Shown: in pieces, positions 61,667 to 64,000 of the stretch | Layout of the letters: every line of letters begins with the position of its first letter | Numbering within the stretch: position 1 is the stretch's first letter | Assembly (NCBI RefSeq): GCF_000331515.1 | Contig: NZ_AMZO01000033.1 | Location: forward strand, 154,812 to 218,811 | Direction of reading: 5' to 3' | DNA: 64,000 bases | Source of the DNA: Photobacterium marinum | GTDB lineage: Bacteria; Pseudomonadota; Gammaproteobacteria; Enterobacterales; Vibrionaceae | Position numbers and translations under genes: made by a program | The notes under the pieces: model-generated | What the model was told of the DNA's origin: nothing | Database searches by the model: none | What the model saw: only the letters and a program-made list of their open reading frames with translations

Positions 61667-62536
61667 ATGAACATCAAGAACTTGCAACTTTTCCTGCATC
61701 TCTGTGACTCAAAGAGTTTCAGTCAAACCGCACAGGCGATGCATGTCAGCCCATCCGCTCTCAGCCGCATTATCCAGCGTCTTGAAGAAGATACCGGGCA
61801 ACCATTATTCATTCGCGACAACCGTAGCGTAGAGCTGACCTCTGCGGGCCAGACGATGCTGCCTGTTGCCGCCCAGATAGTTTCCAGCTGGCAGGAACTT
61901 AAAATGCAACTCAAGGAACAAGAACAGCAACTACAAGGAAAACTGAAGCTATTCTGTTCGGTCACCGCCAGCTACAGTCACCTGCCGGGGATCCTTAACC
62001 GATTTCGCCAACTGCATCCTCAGGTAGAAATCCAGCTACTTACCGGCGATCCTGCGCAGGCAATAGAGAAAGTACAGCACGATGAGGCTGATATTGCCAT
62101 TGCCGCTATGCCAGATCAGTTGCCCGGTAAATTAACTTTTTTGGAACTGGATAAAGTCACCCTGTCTGTGATCACGCCACTGGTGCCGCCACCCGGATTA
62201 CAAAAATACCTATCAGATACTCCGGACTGGGCACTGCTGCCTTTCATCTTGCCAGAATCCGGCACGGCAAGGACCCGCGCAGACAAATGGCTCAGACATA
62301 AAAAAATCAAACCCAACATTTACGCTCAGGTCGGCGGCCATGAAGCTATCGTCAGCATGGTTGCCCTGGGCTGTGGCATCGGTATTGCCCCGGATGTTGT
62401 TATTGATAACAGCCCGGTAGGCAATAAAGTCAGACGTATTGATAAAGAAAAAATCCCGCCCCTTGTCCTCGGTTTATGCTGCAAGCAAAGCCGCCAGCAA
62501 GAGCCATTGCTTCACGCACTGTTACAACTTTTCTAA
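61667..62536 (+). CDS. ilvY: HTH-type transcriptional activator IlvY
   Basis: 289-residue LysR regulator that senses acetolactate and activates ilvC. N-terminal helix-turn-helix MNIKNLQLFLHLCDSKSFSQTAQAMHVSPSALSRIIQRLEED is close to E. coli IlvY. Divergent from ilvC across 132 bp containing the candidate operators. The downstream SAHH-like gene starts 30 bp after its stop and may be cotranscribed. Confidence 0.93.
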   Translation: MNIKNLQLFLHLCDSKSFSQTAQAMHVSPSALSRIIQRLEEDTGQPLFIRDNRSVELTSAGQTMLPVAAQIVSSWQELKMQLKEQEQQLQGKLKLFCSVTASYSHLPGILNRFRQLHPQVEIQLLTGDPAQAIEKVQHDEADIAIAAMPDQLPGKLTFLELDKVTLSVITPLVPPPGLQKYLSDTPDWALLPFILPESGTARTRADKWLRHKKIKPNIYAQVGGHEAIVSMVALGCGIGIAPDVVIDNSPVGNKVRRIDKEKIPPLVLGLCCKQSRQQEPLLHALLQLF

Positions 62537-62566
62537 CGCGTTCAATCAGAGATAAACGGAATAATA

Positions 62567-63778
62567 ATGTCTCAGCCAATCTTAACTCATACATACTATT
62601 CAGATTTTTTCGCAGCTAAAGGTTACGACTTTCTCAAAAAGATTGCCGACCAATTCACTGTCCCGAAAAACCTGGTCATTTTCTCTGTCATGCATTGCTA
62701 TGAGGGTTCACTCCCTTATATCAATGTGCTGGCAGAAGTTGCCGATAAGCTGGTTTTTATCCCTAAAAGTGCCACTGCGCTTTGCAATCAGGACATAACC
62801 AATACCATCCGACAACTGCCTCACTGCCATGTTATCGGTAAAGACTGCAATTGCGGAAAAGAGCAGCTAAAAGATCCTGCGACTGCCGAACACCTGATCC
62901 GAAGCCATCTTGATAGTGACAGTCAATTTCTGATCCTGGATCACGGCGGCTACTTTGCCCATGCTATTGAGCATATTTGTGAAACCTTCCCGGATCAGTG
63001 CCTGGGGATCACCGAACTGACAGCAAATGGGCTCTACAAGTACCTCAACCGCCAGTTAGACAGACCTCTGGTTACAGTTTCTCACTTAAGTATCAAAGCC
63101 CCGGCAGACTATGAAGCATCTGAGTGTATCGTCCATTATTCGGATCAGATCCTGAGAGAAGAGTTTGGCCTCAAACTCAACAATGATGAATTTCTGAAAA
63201 TCGGCGTAATTGGAGCCGGGAATTTAGGTCAGGGCGTAATCAAACACCTTAAAGGCAAGGCAATCAGCCAAATCCTGGTGGCTGATATGGATCCGCGCAG
63301 GCTGACACACTTCCCTCGCAACGGGGTCCAGGTAGGGTCGATTGAACGTATGGTTACTGAGTGCAATATGATTTTCTGCTGTACCGGCAATGGAGCTCTA
63401 CCAAGCGAGCTACTAGACAACCTCAGTGACAGCCTGTTTATAGCAACAGTAACCTCTGCGGACGACGAGCTCAAGCTACCACAATTAATCGCCAGCGGTA
63501 CCCTAACAGAAGTTGGTGGTAACCGTCTGGTACGCGAATACCGCACACGCAATGGCCAAAGCCTTTATCTGTTAGCTGGCGGGGAATCAGCTAACACCCC
63601 ATTCAAAACCGGCATGGGTGACCCGACACTCTACCTTTTCGAAGCCGCCCACATGCTTGCCGGCTTACAAATAGCCACCCGTTCTCAACCATTTAAACCG
63701 GGGATCCAAGCATTATGCGAAGATGATGAAAAGCATATTGCCGAGAAGTGGCTTCGCCATTTCTATCGCTACCATTGA
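62567..63778 (+). CDS. S-adenosylhomocysteine-hydrolase-like protein, divergent
   Basis: 403 residues with the two-domain SAHH fold. A Rossmann core IGVIGAGNLGQGV (from residue 212) sits inside a split catalytic domain. By eye against human SAHH: Lys177 and Asp181 (LSIKAPAD) match catalytic Lys186/Asp190, and Glu150 (LGITEL) matches Glu155. But DDGGD is DHGGY (125-129), the second Glu is Leu151, and GHPSF is GDPTL (Asp352 for His). The N-terminal His43 (VMHCYEG) matches His55. Such changes argue against ordinary SAH hydrolysis, and vibrios usually recycle SAH through Pfs and LuxS. Function unknown. Follows ilvY by 30 bp. Confidence 0.72.
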   Translation: MSQPILTHTYYSDFFAAKGYDFLKKIADQFTVPKNLVIFSVMHCYEGSLPYINVLAEVADKLVFIPKSATALCNQDITNTIRQLPHCHVIGKDCNCGKEQLKDPATAEHLIRSHLDSDSQFLILDHGGYFAHAIEHICETFPDQCLGITELTANGLYKYLNRQLDRPLVTVSHLSIKAPADYEASECIVHYSDQILREEFGLKLNNDEFLKIGVIGAGNLGQGVIKHLKGKAISQILVADMDPRRLTHFPRNGVQVGSIERMVTECNMIFCCTGNGALPSELLDNLSDSLFIATVTSADDELKLPQLIASGTLTEVGGNRLVREYRTRNGQSLYLLAGGESANTPFKTGMGDPTLYLFEAAHMLAGLQIATRSQPFKPGIQALCEDDEKHIAEKWLRHFYRYH

Positions 63779-63798
63779 CAACTTTTAGAATTAACAAA

Positions 63799-63825
63799 GC
63801 CCGGCGCTCAAGCCGGGCTTTTTGT
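63799..63825 (+). terminator. Terminator of the SAHH-like gene
   Basis: AGCCCGGC, short loop, GCCGGGCT then TTTT. Confidence 0.85.
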
Positions 63826-63968
63826 ATCAGGTAATCCGCTCACACAAAAAGTCTTTCGACGGGGACACGTATTTTGAGGCTGATTAATAAATGGCGGAGC
63901 GGCTGGGCCGGCACTCCGGTGGGGCTCAATCATCCGTGAGACAGACATGGAATAAAAAGGTCCAAACG

Positions 63969-64000
63969 TAAAAAAGCCCCAGCATTTCTGCTGAGGCTTC
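63969..64000 (-). terminator. Probable terminator of a minus-strand gene beyond the window
   Basis: GCCCCAGCA and TGCTGAGGC form an imperfect stem preceded by AAAAAA, which would be a T tract on the minus strand. Between 63826 and 63968 no feature is recognised. Confidence 0.55.

Overview
The window is a housekeeping stretch of a gammaproteobacterial chromosome. Gene content and order point to the Vibrionaceae, probably Photobacterium or a close relative. The evidence is the rpoH-ftsXEY-rsmD block followed by DUF1145, DUF2500 and lysoplasmalogenase genes, the uspB-ftnA-uspA group, a DUF3332 lipoprotein, trxA-rho/rhlB-gppA, prlC-rlmJ-gor, and rep beside a cytochrome c5. A perfect match to the chromosomal ParB site parS at 60019-60034 suggests that this is the origin-proximal part of the main chromosome. 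No insertion sequence, prophage, integron or CRISPR array was seen.

Layout. 1-7100: heat-shock sigma factor, FtsYEX, RsmD, and small membrane or metal-binding proteins. 7100-8060: an A-rich gene-free stretch, then a 26-residue membrane peptide gene with its own promoter, ribosome binding site and terminator. 8100-13400: DUF4145 and DUF2500 proteins, an acyltransferase carrying a G9 tract, a short-chain dehydrogenase with a divergent LysR regulator, and an EAL-HDOD signalling protein. 13400-24730: LysE exporter, pldB-yigL, EVE protein, NlpE-like lipoprotein, DTW-domain tRNA enzyme, an aldehyde dehydrogenase-TetR operon with an operator at its promoter, a flavoprotein, and the stress/iron group uspB-ftnA-uspA. 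24890-29950: EamA transporter, then ubiD (with an internally duplicated C-terminal part), a small ferredoxin and fre. 30170-41450: rho, trxA, rhlB, gppA, prlC, rlmJ, gor and a TraF-like outer-membrane protein. 41200-50330: YjiH-type transporter, a large unknown lipoprotein, and a four-gene peptide ABC importer laid out like gsiABCD. 50334-51720: gene-poor DNA and a tRNA operon, Arg(CCG)-His-Pro-His-Pro, followed by a decayed sixth unit. 51950-64000: cytochrome c5, rep, a TetR-RND efflux operon, ubiK, parS, ilvC/ilvY, and a divergent S-adenosylhomocysteine-hydrolase-like protein.

Functional links. UbiD and UbiK both serve ubiquinone synthesis. The RND pump is probably repressed by its adjacent TetR through a 12-bp perfect palindrome. 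IlvY probably activates ilvC from paired TTGC...GCAA sites between them. RhlB and Rho act in RNA decay and transcription termination.

No large unknown system stands out. The most novel-looking items are the SAHH-like protein next to ilvY, the 26-residue peptide gene, the coupled micro-ORFs opposite the YjiH gene, and the decayed tRNA/terminator duplication. All functional calls are from reading motifs by eye; no database search was run.
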